Made by a program: the position numbers and the translations under genes. DNA of 64,000 nt, taken from NCBI RefSeq assembly GCF_000014965.1, contig NC_008554.1, forward strand, positions 3,274,001-3,338,000, read 5' to 3'. Under the pieces are notes generated by a model. That model saw only the letters and a list, made by a program, of their open reading frames with translations. It was not told the origin of the DNA and ran no database searches. This document shows positions 55,633 to 64,000 of the stretch, piece after piece. The DNA comes from Syntrophobacter fumaroxidans MPOB. Lineage in GTDB: Bacteria; Desulfobacterota; Syntrophobacteria; Syntrophobacterales; Syntrophobacteraceae. Positions within the stretch are counted from its first letter, which is position 1. Each line of letters starts with the position of its first letter.

Positions 55633-58074
55633 ATGGATTTGAAAACAATAAACATAGAAGACGAAATCAAGCTTTCGTATCTCGACTATGCGATGAGCGT
55701 CATCATCGGGAGGGCCATCCCGGACGTCCGGGACGGCCTCAAACCGGTTCACCGGCGCATCTTTTACGCCATGCACGAGTTGAGAAACGACTTCAACAAA
55801 CCATATAAGAAATCGGCCCGCATCGTGGGTGACGTCATCGGTAAGTACCACCCCCACGGCGACTCGGCCGTCTATGACGCCCTGGTCCGCATGGCCCAGG
55901 ATTTTTCCATGCGCTACCAGCTCGTGGACGGCCAGGGAAACTTCGGATCGGTGGACGGCGATCCGCCCGCGGCGATGCGGTATACCGAAGTGCGCATGAA
56001 CCGGATCGGCCATGAGTTCATGCGCGACATAGAAAAGGAAACGATTCCTTTTCAGCCCAACTACGACAATACGATTCTGGAACCGGTGGTCCTGCCGGCC
56101 CGCATCCCAAATCTGCTGCTCAACGGCTCGTCCGGGATCGCCGTGGGGATGGCCACCAACATTCCTCCCCACAACCTGAGAGAGCTGTGCGCCGGCCTCC
56201 TGGCCATGCTCGACGACCCCGACATCACGGTGCGGGACCTCATGCGTTACATTCCCGGTCCCGACTTTCCCACGGCCGGATTCATCTGCGGTTGCGTCGG
56301 GATCAAGGACGCCTACGAAACGGGGCGCGGCACGATCAAGATGAGAGCGCGCGTGGAAGTGGAAGAATCGGGCAGGCGAAACCACCTCATCATCACCGAG
56401 CTTCCCTACCAGGTGAACAAGGCCCGCCTTTTGGAGAGGATCGCCGAGCTTGTCAAGCAGAAGAAGATCGAGGGCATCCAGGACATCCGGGACGAATCCG
56501 ACCGGGAAGGCATGCGCGTGGTTCTCACCCTGCGCCAGGGCGACGAGCCTCGAGTCATCGAGAACCAGCTCTACAAGCATACCGCCCTTGAGTCGAGCTT
56601 CGGGGTCATCATGCTCGCGGTGGTGGACAACAAGCCGGAGGTCTTGAACCTCAAGGGGGTTTTGAACAATTTTCTCGACTTCAGGCGCCTGGTGATCATC
56701 CGACGCACCCAGTATGAGCTCGCACAGGCCGAGAAGCGGGCGCATATCTTGGAGGGGCTGAAACGCGCGCTCGACCACCTGGACGAGGTCATCAGCCTGA
56801 TCCGGGCCGCCAAGACGCCGCCCGAGGCGAAGCAGGGGCTCATGGAGCGGTTCGAGTTCAGCGACGTCCAGGCCCAGGCCATATTGGAAATGCGGCTGCA
56901 GCGCCTGACCGGGCTCGAGCGGGAAAAGATCATCGAGGAATACCAGGAGATCATCAAGGAAATCGAGCGACTGCGGCAGATCCTGTCGTCAGCGGCCCTG
57001 GTTGACCAGGTCATCCGCGAGGAAATCAAGGAGCTGACGGATCAATACGGGGACCTGCGCAAGACGGAGATTCTTGCGGAAGCCGGGGAACTGTGCATTG
57101 AGGACCTCATCGCCGCCGAAGAGATGGTCGTCACCATATCCCGGGCGGGATACATCAAGCGCACCCCCTTGTCCGTGTATCGCAGCCAGAGGCGGGGCGG
57201 GAAGGGCCGGACCGGCATGAGCACCAGGGAAGAGGACCTGGTCACTTCCCTTTTCACCGCTTCCACTCACGACTATCTGCTCGTCTTCACCAACCGGGGT
57301 CAGGTCTACTGGCTCAAAGTTTACGAAATCCCCGAAGTCGGGCCGTCGGCGCTCGGCAAGGCCATCGTGAACCTCCTGCCCGTTCAGAAGGACGAACGCA
57401 TCCAGACCGTTCTTCCGGTCAAGGAATTCAAGGAAGGTTTTTTTGCCGTCATGGCCACCCGGAACGGCGTCATCAAGAAGACCGACCTTTCGGCCTATTC
57501 CAACCCGCGATCCACCGGGATCAGGGCTATCGTCCTGGACGATGACGACGAGTTGATTTCGGTGTGCGTCACGGACGGGAGCCACGACCTGTTCCTGATG
57601 AGCAGGGCGGGGAAATCGATCCGGGTAAACGAGCGGGAATTCCGCCCGCTGGGAAGGGTGAGCCGGGGTGTGCGCGGGATGAAACTGGACGGCAGCCGGA
57701 TGGTGGGAATGGATGTCATCGAGGAGGGGAAGGCCATCCTGGTGATCACCGAGAAGGGTTTCGGAAAGCGGACCAACGCGGAAGAATACCGTTGCCAGAG
57801 CCGTGGAGGCAAAGGGGTCCTCAACATCCGGGTGACCGAACGCAACGGCAGCGTCGTCGGCTTCCGGCAGGTCGGAGAAGACGAACAGATACTCATGATC
57901 ACCGATCACGGGCGCCTCATCAGGATGCCGGTGGCCCAGATCAGCAGGATCGGCCGCGTGACGCAAGGCGTGAAACTGATGAACCTCAACGAAGGAGAGA
58001 AGGTCGTGGATGTGGCCGTGCTTCCCGAATCGGAATCGGAATCCGAAGAGTCCAGGGAGAATGAGGAGAGCTGA
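55633..58074 (+). CDS. gyrA: DNA gyrase subunit A
   Basis: The 813-residue subunit cuts and reseals DNA. The winged-helix/tower part has [20 protein letters not shown] and the active tyrosine in [11 protein letters not shown]. The quinolone region reads [20 protein letters not shown] with Ser and Asp at the usual positions, so no resistance change is seen. The C-terminal pinwheel holds the GyrA box QRRGGKG and a second copy QSRGGKG. The acidic tail ([13 protein letters not shown]) is usual. Its stop overlaps the gpsA start by one base (TGATG), so the genes are coupled. Confidence 0.97.
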   Translation: MDLKTINIEDEIKLSYLDYAMSVIIGRAIPDVRDGLKPVHRRIFYAMHELRNDFNKPYKKSARIVGDVIGKYHPHGDSAVYDALVRMAQDFSMRYQLVDGQGNFGSVDGDPPAAMRYTEVRMNRIGHEFMRDIEKETIPFQPNYDNTILEPVVLPARIPNLLLNGSSGIAVGMATNIPPHNLRELCAGLLAMLDDPDITVRDLMRYIPGPDFPTAGFICGCVGIKDAYETGRGTIKMRARVEVEESGRRNHLIITELPYQVNKARLLERIAELVKQKKIEGIQDIRDESDREGMRVVLTLRQGDEPRVIENQLYKHTALESSFGVIMLAVVDNKPEVLNLKGVLNNFLDFRRLVIIRRTQYELAQAEKRAHILEGLKRALDHLDEVISLIRAAKTPPEAKQGLMERFEFSDVQAQAILEMRLQRLTGLEREKIIEEYQEIIKEIERLRQILSSAALVDQVIREEIKELTDQYGDLRKTEILAEAGELCIEDLIAAEEMVVTISRAGYIKRTPLSVYRSQRRGGKGRTGMSTREEDLVTSLFTASTHDYLLVFTNRGQVYWLKVYEIPEVGPSALGKAIVNLLPVQKDERIQTVLPVKEFKEGFFAVMATRNGVIKKTDLSAYSNPRSTGIRAIVLDDDDELISVCVTDGSHDLFLMSRAGKSIRVNEREFRPLGRVSRGVRGMKLDGSRMVGMDVIEEGKAILVITEKGFGKRTNAEEYRCQSRGGKGVLNIRVTERNGSVVGFRQVGEDEQILMITDHGRLIRMPVAQISRIGRVTQGVKLMNLNEGEKVVDVAVLPESESESEESRENEES

Positions 58075-59096
58075 TGAAACCCGGGGGACCAATCGGAGTC
58101 GTGGGAGCGGGAAGCTGGGGCACGACCCTGGCGCAGGTGATCGCCGACAAGGGATTCGAAGTCGACCTTTGGGTCTTCGAACCGGAACTGTGCAAGACCA
58201 TCCGCGAAACGCGTCAAAACGACCTGTACCTGCCGGGCGTGGTCCTCAGCGGGAGAATCAACGCCCATAACGATCTCGACCGCGTGGTGAAGAATCACGA
58301 TCTGCTGATCATGGTCGTGCCGTCTCACGTGTATCGGAACGTCGCCACGGCCATGATTCCCTTTCTGAAGCCCGACGCCGTGGTGGTGAACGCCACGAAG
58401 GGGATCGAAAACGACACCCTGCTGACCATGTCCGGCATCTGGCGGGAGGTACTGCCTCCCGGTCTGCAGGTGCGGGTGCTGTGCCTGTCCGGGCCCTCTT
58501 TTGCCAGGGAGGTCGCGCGGAAAGTCCCGACCGCCGTCACCTTGGCGGGAGACGAACTGCAGACGGCGAAAGCCGTGCAGCACGTTATTTCAACGGGGTA
58601 TTTTCGGATATACACGAGCCTTGACAAGATCGGCGTGGAAATCGCCGGAGCATCCAAGAACGTGATCGCTCTCGCGGCGGGCGTTTCCGACGGCATGTCC
58701 TTCGGGTACAACTCCCGCGCCGCCCTGATCACTCGAGGGCTGGCCGAGATCACCCGCCTCGGGGTCAAAATGGGTTCCAACCCGTTGACGTTCCTTGGCC
58801 TGGCCGGAATCGGCGACCTCCTGCTCACGTGCACCGGCGATCTGAGCCGCAACCGCACGGTGGGGATCCAGCTTGGCCAGGGCCGCAGGATCAAGGACAT
58901 CCTCGCCGAAATGCGCATGGTCGCCGAAGGCGTGAAGACGGCAAAATCCATCCATTTCCTGGCCCGGCGCATCGGGGTGGAAATGCCCATTTGCGAGCAG
59001 GTCTACCGCGTGATCTACGAAGACAAGGATCCCCGGGTCGTGGTCCGGGAGCTCATGGAAAGAGACCTCAAACACGAGCTTGAGCTCGGTCACTGA
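58074..59096 (+). CDS. gpsA: Glycerol-3-phosphate dehydrogenase [NAD(P)+]
   Basis: The 340-residue cytoplasmic enzyme makes sn-glycerol 3-phosphate from dihydroxyacetone phosphate for phospholipids. The Rossmann motif is VGAGSWGTTLAQVIADKG, NATKGIEN and LSGPSFAREVARKVPTAVTL are conserved, and catalytic Lys and Ser/Thr appear in AGASKNVIALAAGVSDGMSF. A second block, LAGIGDLLLTCTGDLSRNRT, is typical. The start overlaps the gyrA stop by one base, so translation is coupled. Downstream the strand changes to the rnf/apbE operon. Confidence 0.96.
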   Translation: MKPGGPIGVVGAGSWGTTLAQVIADKGFEVDLWVFEPELCKTIRETRQNDLYLPGVVLSGRINAHNDLDRVVKNHDLLIMVVPSHVYRNVATAMIPFLKPDAVVVNATKGIENDTLLTMSGIWREVLPPGLQVRVLCLSGPSFAREVARKVPTAVTLAGDELQTAKAVQHVISTGYFRIYTSLDKIGVEIAGASKNVIALAAGVSDGMSFGYNSRAALITRGLAEITRLGVKMGSNPLTFLGLAGIGDLLLTCTGDLSRNRTVGIQLGQGRRIKDILAEMRMVAEGVKTAKSIHFLARRIGVEMPICEQVYRVIYEDKDPRVVVRELMERDLKHELELGH

Positions 59097-59409
59097 CAGG
59101 TGAGCGCCGCTCCGCCGTCTTTCAACCCCGCGGACACCGAGGAGAAATACGCCGGATCGAGCGTCTTGATGAAGATGGCCTACGGAATGAAGTACATGTT
59201 GGCCACGCAGTGCTCGAAGCCGCACGCAACGAAGGCCGAGATCGGATCCCCGCCGCAACCGTTCTCGTACGGCTGCCGCCCGCTCGAGGCCCAAGACATC
59301 CCGACGCCCGGGCGGCGAGGCTTCAGCTTCTCGGCAGGCTGCCTTCGAAAAGGACGCATACCGGATCACCGCTCAACCGGCATGCATTTCCCATATCCCT
59401 GCATCCGGG
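59097..59409. other. 313-base convergent spacer between gpsA and apbE
   Basis: A plus-strand frame begins GTG 59100 with MSAAPPSFNPADTEEKYAGS, but has no good ribosome-binding site or homology I can see. No clean terminator is visible. Confidence 0.35.
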
Positions 59410-60468
59410 TCAGGCCGCCGTCCCGGGCCAACCCCTCGATTTGAGCATGGAACCGTTGTTTGAGATCACGAGGGATTCGCACCAGGGAAGGCTATTGACG
59501 AGACCGACGCCGTCGGCGGGGGGCATCACGAAAACCGCCGTTGCCAGAGCGTCGGATTCCATGGTGGTCCTGGCCATGACGGATACGCTCGTCGCAAAGG
59601 CCGGTGAATGCCCGTTTTTGGGGTCGACGATGTGATGGAACATCTTTTCCCGGTCGAAAAAGACCTCGTAATTGCCCGAAGTGGCAATCGTTGCATCCCG
59701 CACCTTGATGACCTGGGGGTACTGACTTCTCTTTCCCGGGTCTTGCACCGCGACGGTCCACGGCTTCCTGCCGGCTTCCCCCCGGGTTCTGATTTCGCCG
59801 CCGGCATTGATGAGAAAGTTGGAAATCCCGTGCCGCTCAATCGCTTCAGCGGCTTTGTCCACGATATAGCCTTTGGCGATTCCATCCAGCGTGACGGCCA
59901 TTCCACTCTCGCGGAAAGAGATCGAGCGGCCTTTCAAGTCGATCTTGTCGGAACCCACGAGCGTCAGCAGAGCCCGTATCTCACTCTCTTCGGGGAAGAC
60001 GGGATTCTCCCCTCCCATCTTCTTTTGGAATAGATCGATCACGGGTGCGACCGTGCAGTCGAAACAGCCGTTGCAGAGCGCGTGATAATGAAGAGCGCTT
60101 TGGACCACCTCGATCAGCTCTTCGGGCGCGTCTTTGAGAAACCCCTCCCGGTTCAGCCCGGCCAGCGGGGTGGCGGGGTCGAACCGGTTCATCAGGGCGA
60201 CCAGCCGGTCGATTTCCCGGTTTGCGGCCGCGATGGCTTCCTCGGCCCGATCCTTCGATTCGTGGATCAAGGTCATCGAGACAAAAGTCCCGATCCCGAG
60301 CCTTGTCCTGGAAACCTTGTGCATCTTGCCGTTGAACCGGACGGTTTCGGCCCAGGGGGATATGATGGCGGCCGAGGCGACTCCGAGGCCGAGCAGACCG
60401 GACATCTTCAGAAATGAGCGCCTGTTCAAGAACCGTTGTTTGAAAGGGAAACGATCTTCCGCCTGCAT
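59410..60468 (-). CDS. apbE: FAD:protein FMN transferase
   Basis: The 352-residue enzyme attaches FMN from FAD to a Thr or Ser of flavoproteins such as RnfG and RnfD. A twin-arginine signal NRRSFLKMSGLLGLGVASAA is at the N-terminus, so it is exported folded. MNRFDPATPLAGLNREG, VDKAAEAIERHGISNFLINA, and AGGEIRTRGE (FAD-binding) and the Mg site around TSGNYEVFFDREKMFHHIVD, ESDALATAVFVMP are family landmarks. ATG 60468 follows GGAGG. It lies 96 bases after rnfB as last gene of the rnf operon, which is strong context for RnfG/RnfD as substrates. Confidence 0.93.
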   Translation of the reverse strand: MQAEDRFPFKQRFLNRRSFLKMSGLLGLGVASAAIISPWAETVRFNGKMHKVSRTRLGIGTFVSMTLIHESKDRAEEAIAAANREIDRLVALMNRFDPATPLAGLNREGFLKDAPEELIEVVQSALHYHALCNGCFDCTVAPVIDLFQKKMGGENPVFPEESEIRALLTLVGSDKIDLKGRSISFRESGMAVTLDGIAKGYIVDKAAEAIERHGISNFLINAGGEIRTRGEAGRKPWTVAVQDPGKRSQYPQVIKVRDATIATSGNYEVFFDREKMFHHIVDPKNGHSPAFATSVSVMARTTMESDALATAVFVMPPADGVGLVNSLPWCESLVISNNGSMLKSRGWPGTAA

Positions 60469-60564
60469 TTGACGCCTCCACTGGAAGTTATGGAATTCGG
60501 AATATGATGGAGCCAACAAAATAACCCGCTCCAGGAGCCGATGAGATGCCGGCCCCCGGGGGGC

Positions 60565-61428
60565 TTAACCCGCGGCCTTGACAAGGCTCTCCGTTGCCGA
60601 TGACGATGCGTAGCGGCGCAGAATCTTCCTGGGGCATTTTTCAGCGCACACTTCGCCGCATCCCGGGCCGTACCCGGCGCATTTGCCGTGGTCGATGACC
60701 AACACATCGTTGTCCACGGCGATTGCCCCCGCCGGGCAGGCCTTGATGCACATTCTGCAGGAAATGCATCCCGCGTCGCACACTTCCTTTACCATCTTGC
60801 CGGAACCCCGCGTGCTGCAGTGCACGACGACCCTGGCCTTTGCGGGGATCAATTCCAGGCTGCTCTTGGGACAGATCTTGACGCAGACCCCGCAGCCGAC
60901 GCACAGCCCGGTGTCGATACGCGGCAGCCCGCCCACCATCGCGATGGCGCTGAACGGGCAGTTTTTCGCGCATTCCCCGAGCCCGATGCAGGCGAACAAA
61001 CAGCTCTGAGGGCCGCCGAAGGCGAGGTTGGCGCCCGAACAGGAGCCGTGACCGATGTAGCGGTACTTCTCGGATACCTTTCCTTCGACCCTTGCGCACC
61101 GCAGGAAGGCCACCATGTTTTCCACGGATCCGAGCTTTTTGCCCGTCATCTCCGCCACCGCTTCCGCCACCGCGGCCTTGCCCGGAAAGCAGAGATTCGG
61201 TGGAACGTCCGGATCGTTCACCACGGCTTCCGCGTAACCCTCGCAGCCGGCGTAGCCGCAACCCCCGCACTGTGCGCCGGCGAGAACCTCGAGAACTTCC
61301 TCCACCTTGGGATTGGCTTCAACCGCAAACTTGTGGGCCGCAAGAGCAAGCCCGATTCCGAAGAACAGGCCGATGCATCCGAGCAGGGCAAGGCCGCCGA
61401 GGGCCAGTTTGATCAAGGCGGGGTCCAT
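60565..61428 (-). CDS. rnfB: Rnf complex iron-sulfur subunit RnfB
   Basis: The 287-residue protein receives electrons from ferredoxin. A single N-terminal membrane helix (LALGGLALLGCIGLFFGIGL) precedes a 4Fe-4S domain (AGAQCGGCGYAGCEGYAEAV with downstream NLCFPG), then ferredoxin-like repeats: GLGECAKNCPFSAIAM, GLCVGCGVCVKICPKSSLEL, CDAGCISCRMCIKACPAGAI, and CAGYGPGCGEVCAEKCPRKI. The last one breaks the CxxCxxC spacing. The length exceeds E. coli RsxB (192), as in many anaerobes with extra clusters. AAGGAG lies seven bases before the ATG. Confidence 0.95.
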   Translation of the reverse strand: MDPALIKLALGGLALLGCIGLFFGIGLALAAHKFAVEANPKVEEVLEVLAGAQCGGCGYAGCEGYAEAVVNDPDVPPNLCFPGKAAVAEAVAEMTGKKLGSVENMVAFLRCARVEGKVSEKYRYIGHGSCSGANLAFGGPQSCLFACIGLGECAKNCPFSAIAMVGGLPRIDTGLCVGCGVCVKICPKSSLELIPAKARVVVHCSTRGSGKMVKEVCDAGCISCRMCIKACPAGAIAVDNDVLVIDHGKCAGYGPGCGEVCAEKCPRKILRRYASSSATESLVKAAG

Positions 61429-61445
61429 ATGCGCTCCTTATGTGT

Positions 61446-62411
61446 TCAGAAAATCGACATGCCCGAAAAGCCCATGAAGGCCAGGGCAAAAAGCCCTCCG
61501 AGCACGAACGCGATGGGCAACCCCCGGAACGTGGGCGGCACATCCGCCAGCTCCAGCCTCTCCCTTACCGACGACATCAGGAACAGGGCGATGAAGAACC
61601 CGACCCCCGCTCCGATGGCCAGTGCGAGGCTCTCGAGCGCGTTGTATTCGTTGTCCGCAAGAAGGAGCGGCACCGCGATGATCACGCAGTTGGCGATCAC
61701 CAGCACGAGGTACACTCCGAATGCCTTGAAAAGAGCCGGGTTCACCTTTCTCAGAATGGTGTCCACCGCCTGGACGGACAGGGACACCATGCCGATGAAC
61801 ACCACGATTTGCAGAAAATTGAGGCTGAACGGCTTCAGGATGAACTGGTAGAGCGCCCACGACATCATGGCGCTCACCACCATCACGATGGTGAAAGTCA
61901 CTCCCATGCCGACGGCGGTGGATTTGCGCTTGGATGTGCCGAAAAAAACGCACAGGCCGAGATACTTGGTGAATACGAAGTTGTTGATGATCATGGCACC
62001 GATCAGGATTGAAAAGACATAGCCCGCGTAGAGCTTCTTGACGCTCACCAGGGCGTCCCCCACGGGTTTCCCCTCGGATCGGATTCCGGTGACGGCCAGG
62101 ACGTGCGGCTGTTTCTGGTTCAAATCCTCATCGAAGACGAGCGTGAGCGTTGTCCGGTCGGCGGAGAGACCGGTGCGGACGATCTTGAGCGGAATATCCG
62201 GATCGGTCTTTTCATAGATTCTGAAGTTTGCCGCAGTCGAGGCCCATCCCTCCTCGACGGGGCCGGCAAACGAGACGACGATCTCCCGGGCTCCCTTGAA
62301 AGCCGTCTTCTTGATGAACGAATGCTCCGTCTCGCAGCCGCACAACAGGATCAGTCCCAGCAGGGCCGCGGCAATGCCCGGAAAGAAAAGAGAGCGTTTC
62401 GGCGTGATCAT
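61446..62411 (-). CDS. rnfA: RnfA fused to N-terminal lipoprotein-like Ig-fold domain
   Basis: Residues 122-321 form a complete RnfA, a six-helix inner-membrane subunit (VKKLYAGYVFSILIGAMIIN NFV..., then FTKYLGLCVFFG and SLSVQAVDTILRKVNPALFK). RnfA is usually about 190-200 residues long; here about 120 extra N-terminal residues include a signal peptide with lipobox LLGLILLCGC and a beta-sandwich like the SbsA/bacterial Ig-like domain (ARE IVVSFAGPVEEG, TTLTLVFDEDLNQKQPHV). The ATG at 62411 overlaps the rnfE stop (ATGA). An in-frame GTG at 62048 after GGGGGA would give a 200-residue RnfA alone, so two products are possible. Confidence 0.88.
   Translation of the reverse strand: MITPKRSLFFPGIAAALLGLILLCGCETEHSFIKKTAFKGAREIVVSFAGPVEEGWASTAANFRIYEKTDPDIPLKIVRTGLSADRTTLTLVFDEDLNQKQPHVLAVTGIRSEGKPVGDALVSVKKLYAGYVFSILIGAMIINNFVFTKYLGLCVFFGTSKRKSTAVGMGVTFTIVMVVSAMMSWALYQFILKPFSLNFLQIVVFIGMVSLSVQAVDTILRKVNPALFKAFGVYLVLVIANCVIIAVPLLLADNEYNALESLALAIGAGVGFFIALFLMSSVRERLELADVPPTFRGLPIAFVLGGLFALAFMGFSGMSIF
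62046..62048 (-). promoter_or_regulatory. Possible internal GTG start for standard-length RnfA
   Basis: GTG at 62048-62046 follows GGGGGA by about eight bases and would encode exactly the 200 residues that match RnfA. It competes with the upstream ATG at 62411. Confidence 0.45.
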
Positions 62412-63031
62412 CGGTTTTTCGCCTTCCTTCGATTGTAGACGAGCTCAACGTAGTTGAAGATGGCCATCATGATCCCCACGCAGAAGAAGCCGGCGGCGGG
62501 CAGCGCAAAGAACAGAAGGGGCTGGAAGCCGAGGACGTCGAACCCCAGGAGGGTGCCCTGGCCGAGGAGCTCGCGGACGAACCCTATGCTCACCATGCCG
62601 AACATGAAGCCCAGCCCCATGCCCAGCGCGTCCCAGAAGGACGGGCTTACGGCGTTCCTGCAGGCGAATGTCTCGAGCCGCATGGTGATTATGGCGAAAG
62701 CGACGATGAGCTTGACGAAGATGCCCATCTGCTTGTATGCCCCCGGCACATAGGCCGCGAGCACCAGGTCGATCACCGTCACCCAGGTGGCGATGGTGAG
62801 CGTGTAGGTGGGGATGCGGATCCTGGGGTGGATGAAATTCTTGACGGCCGCGATGGTGCAGCTCGAAAACACCTGGACGAAAAGGACCGCAACCCCCAGC
62901 AGCAGCCCGTTCATTATGGTTGTGCTGATTCCGACCGCAGGGCACATGGAAAGCGCAAGGCGGAAGATGGGGTTCTCGTTCAAGATGCCGTCGAGCACCA
63001 ATTGAGAGCTGGTCTTGGTTGTGGCGGGCAC
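62408..63031 (-). CDS. rnfE: Rnf complex membrane subunit RnfE
   Basis: This 207-residue integral membrane protein has about six helices and the family pattern LNENPIFRLALSMCPAVGIS, CTIAAVKNFIHPRIRIPTYT, SFWDALGMGLGFMFGMVSIG and FVRELLGQGTLLGFDVLGF. RnfE and RnfA share a fold with opposite topology and hold a 2Fe-2S site between them. The start is GTG 63031: AGGAG lies seven bases upstream, while the frame further out opens with a TTG without site. Its stop overlaps rnfA. rnfG ends 64 bases upstream. Confidence 0.93.
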   Translation of the reverse strand: MPATTKTSSQLVLDGILNENPIFRLALSMCPAVGISTTIMNGLLLGVAVLFVQVFSSCTIAAVKNFIHPRIRIPTYTLTIATWVTVIDLVLAAYVPGAYKQMGIFVKLIVAFAIITMRLETFACRNAVSPSFWDALGMGLGFMFGMVSIGFVRELLGQGTLLGFDVLGFQPLLFFALPAAGFFCVGIMMAIFNYVELVYNRRKAKNR

Positions 63032-63095
63032 GGTTTCACTCCTGAGCTGATGGATCGCCAAAACAAGCGAACAAGCCGATTGACACCCTGGCGGC

Positions 63096-64000
63096 TCAGA
63101 ACGTCACGGGAACCTTCTGAGCCGTGATGACCCGGTCCAGGGCCTGCACGCGGTAGGAGAACTTCTTCACCATGTTCCCGACCCCGGTGGTCACCGATTT
63201 GCTCGAAATCGTCGCGCCCGTGAGCGCGTAGATATCGTGATCGCGGTATTTCTTATTGATCCGGTCGACGTCTTCCGGGGAGATGGAAGCGCCGGTCCAT
63301 TTCTCCCTTTCGAGAGCCTTTCTGAATTCATCGGGCAAAGGCTCCTTGACGACCCCGAGTGTCTTCAGCCTCTCAAAGGGCTTGCCGACGAACTGGTTCT
63401 TGAAGTACTCCTTCGTAATTTCCGCTCCGAGCCCCGGGTCTTCCTCGTGTTCCATGATTTCGAGCCCCACTATGTTGAAAGCCGGATCGAGAGCGAGCAT
63501 CACCTTGATGAAAGTCTTGAACCCGGGGAATCTACCGGGCAAAAGATACGCCGACCTGCCGGATCCGACCGTTGCGATGATGGTGGAATCCGAGTAGGAG
63601 AATGTCTTCGGCGCCTCCAACAGACGCTTCAGTACTTTATCCCTGGCCGCCGCCTCGATCGCGGATTCCGGGTCGAGGGGAGCCTCCAATCGTTTGACGA
63701 ACTCGCCCTCGACGGTGACGAGCAGCAACTCGTGGGATTCTTCCCGTTCCTTGCGAACCGGAACCAGGTATCCCAGAAAAAGCCGGCCCCGGTCTTCGAT
63801 GATGTAACGGTAGATCGTGTGCAGTTTGAGATCGGAGGGTGCATCGTTGTGCCTGCCGTAACCGATGAGTCCGAGCATGGTCTGCCGTTCGTTGAGATGT
63901 TCGTTGTGTTTCTTGGCGTTGTAGGTGAACGCGAACACCGAGCCCATGACGAACGCGGCCACCAAACAGGTGATCGTCAGCTTGATGGTGATTCTCAGGA
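63096..64000 (-). CDS. rnfG: Rnf complex subunit RnfG (5' end beyond window)
   Basis: The protein carries covalent FMN and one membrane anchor; the visible part has about 301 residues. The frame is open past the right edge with LRITIKLTITCLVAAFVMGS VFA, a membrane helix, so the start lies outside. YLLPGRFPGFKTFIKVMLA, MEHEEDPGLGAEITKEYFKN and the flavinylation motif ALTGATISSKSVT (FMN-binding Thr) are clear. RnfG is longer than E. coli RsxG (206), with an insert in its middle. rnfC and rnfD are expected just right of the window. Confidence 0.94.
   Translation of the reverse strand, partial: LRITIKLTITCLVAAFVMGSVFAFTYNAKKHNEHLNERQTMLGLIGYGRHNDAPSDLKLHTIYRYIIEDRGRLFLGYLVPVRKEREESHELLLVTVEGEFVKRLEAPLDPESAIEAAARDKVLKRLLEAPKTFSYSDSTIIATVGSGRSAYLLPGRFPGFKTFIKVMLALDPAFNIVGLEIMEHEEDPGLGAEITKEYFKNQFVGKPFERLKTLGVVKEPLPDEFRKALEREKWTGASISPEDVDRINKKYRDHDIYALTGATISSKSVTTGVGNMVKKFSYRVQALDRVITAQKVPVTF

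Noticed and set aside
59100-59444. A 114-codon plus-strand frame after gpsA
   Set aside because: No ribosome-binding site or similarity; its end overlaps the 3' end of apbE.

Overview
The window is a GC-rich (about 60%), gene-dense stretch of a bacterial chromosome with no insertion sequences, phage genes, CRISPR array, rRNA or convincing tRNA. The gene content points to an anaerobic member of the former Deltaproteobacteria (Desulfobacterota), most likely a Syntrophobacter-like syntroph or sulfate reducer: an Rnf complex with its flavin transferase, formate-tetrahydrofolate ligase next to FolD, NifS/NifU-type Fe-S assembly, a TRAP transporter with a TatT component, many two-component and CBS proteins, and a pyruvate dehydrogenase complex. 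This placement is inferred from gene content only.

Layout. 1-3294 (minus): pyruvate dehydrogenase E1 alpha, E1 beta and the start of E2, which runs off the left edge. 3723-8370: a class III aminotransferase, a GAF-GGDEF protein and a lone gene with a C-terminal diadenylate-cyclase-like domain behind a long leader. 9148-13034: creD followed by a CreB/CreC-like pair, with a perfect 24-bp-arm hairpin after creD. 13106-18091 (minus): a FIST sensor protein plus hybrid kinase operon, then two CBS proteins. 18727-21490: an unrecognised gene behind a near-consensus promoter, an AlkD-like glycosylase and a C-terminal J-domain protein. 21789-27955: a PEP-synthase-like protein without the C-terminal barrel, a Fur-family regulator divergent from cobO across an AT-rich spacer with a Fur-box core, and a Cys/Met-metabolism PLP enzyme. 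28160-33748 (minus): TRAP genes tatT-dctP-dctQM, a degenerate OmpA-like remnant and a membrane histidine kinase. 34310-40201 (plus): PBP1A, a DinG-type helicase and a double-domain universal stress protein. 40357-45641 (minus): two more CBS proteins, then cysK, cysE, nifS and nifU. 46143-50806: a YdgA/DUF945-like protein, then folD and fhs (minus). 51532-59096 (plus): dnaN-gyrB-gyrA-gpsA. 59410-64000 (minus): apbE, rnfB, rnfA, rnfE and the start-less rnfG.

Working together: cysE/cysK make cysteine that NifS/NifU turn into Fe-S clusters, which RnfB and the DinG-type helicase need. fhs/folD form the methyl-branch C1 steps from formate to methylene-THF. Rnf couples ferredoxin:NAD+ oxidoreduction to an ion gradient, and ApbE would flavinylate RnfG (and RnfD beyond the window).

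The most unusual items are the diadenylate-cyclase-like protein whose expected RHR motif reads RFN, the rnfA reading frame fused to a lipoprotein-like Ig-fold domain with an internal GTG start, the PEP-synthase-like protein lacking its PEP/pyruvate barrel, a seven-codon ORF whose stop overlaps the cysE start, and two long perfect inverted repeats. I found no clear evidence for a complete, wholly new multi-gene system.
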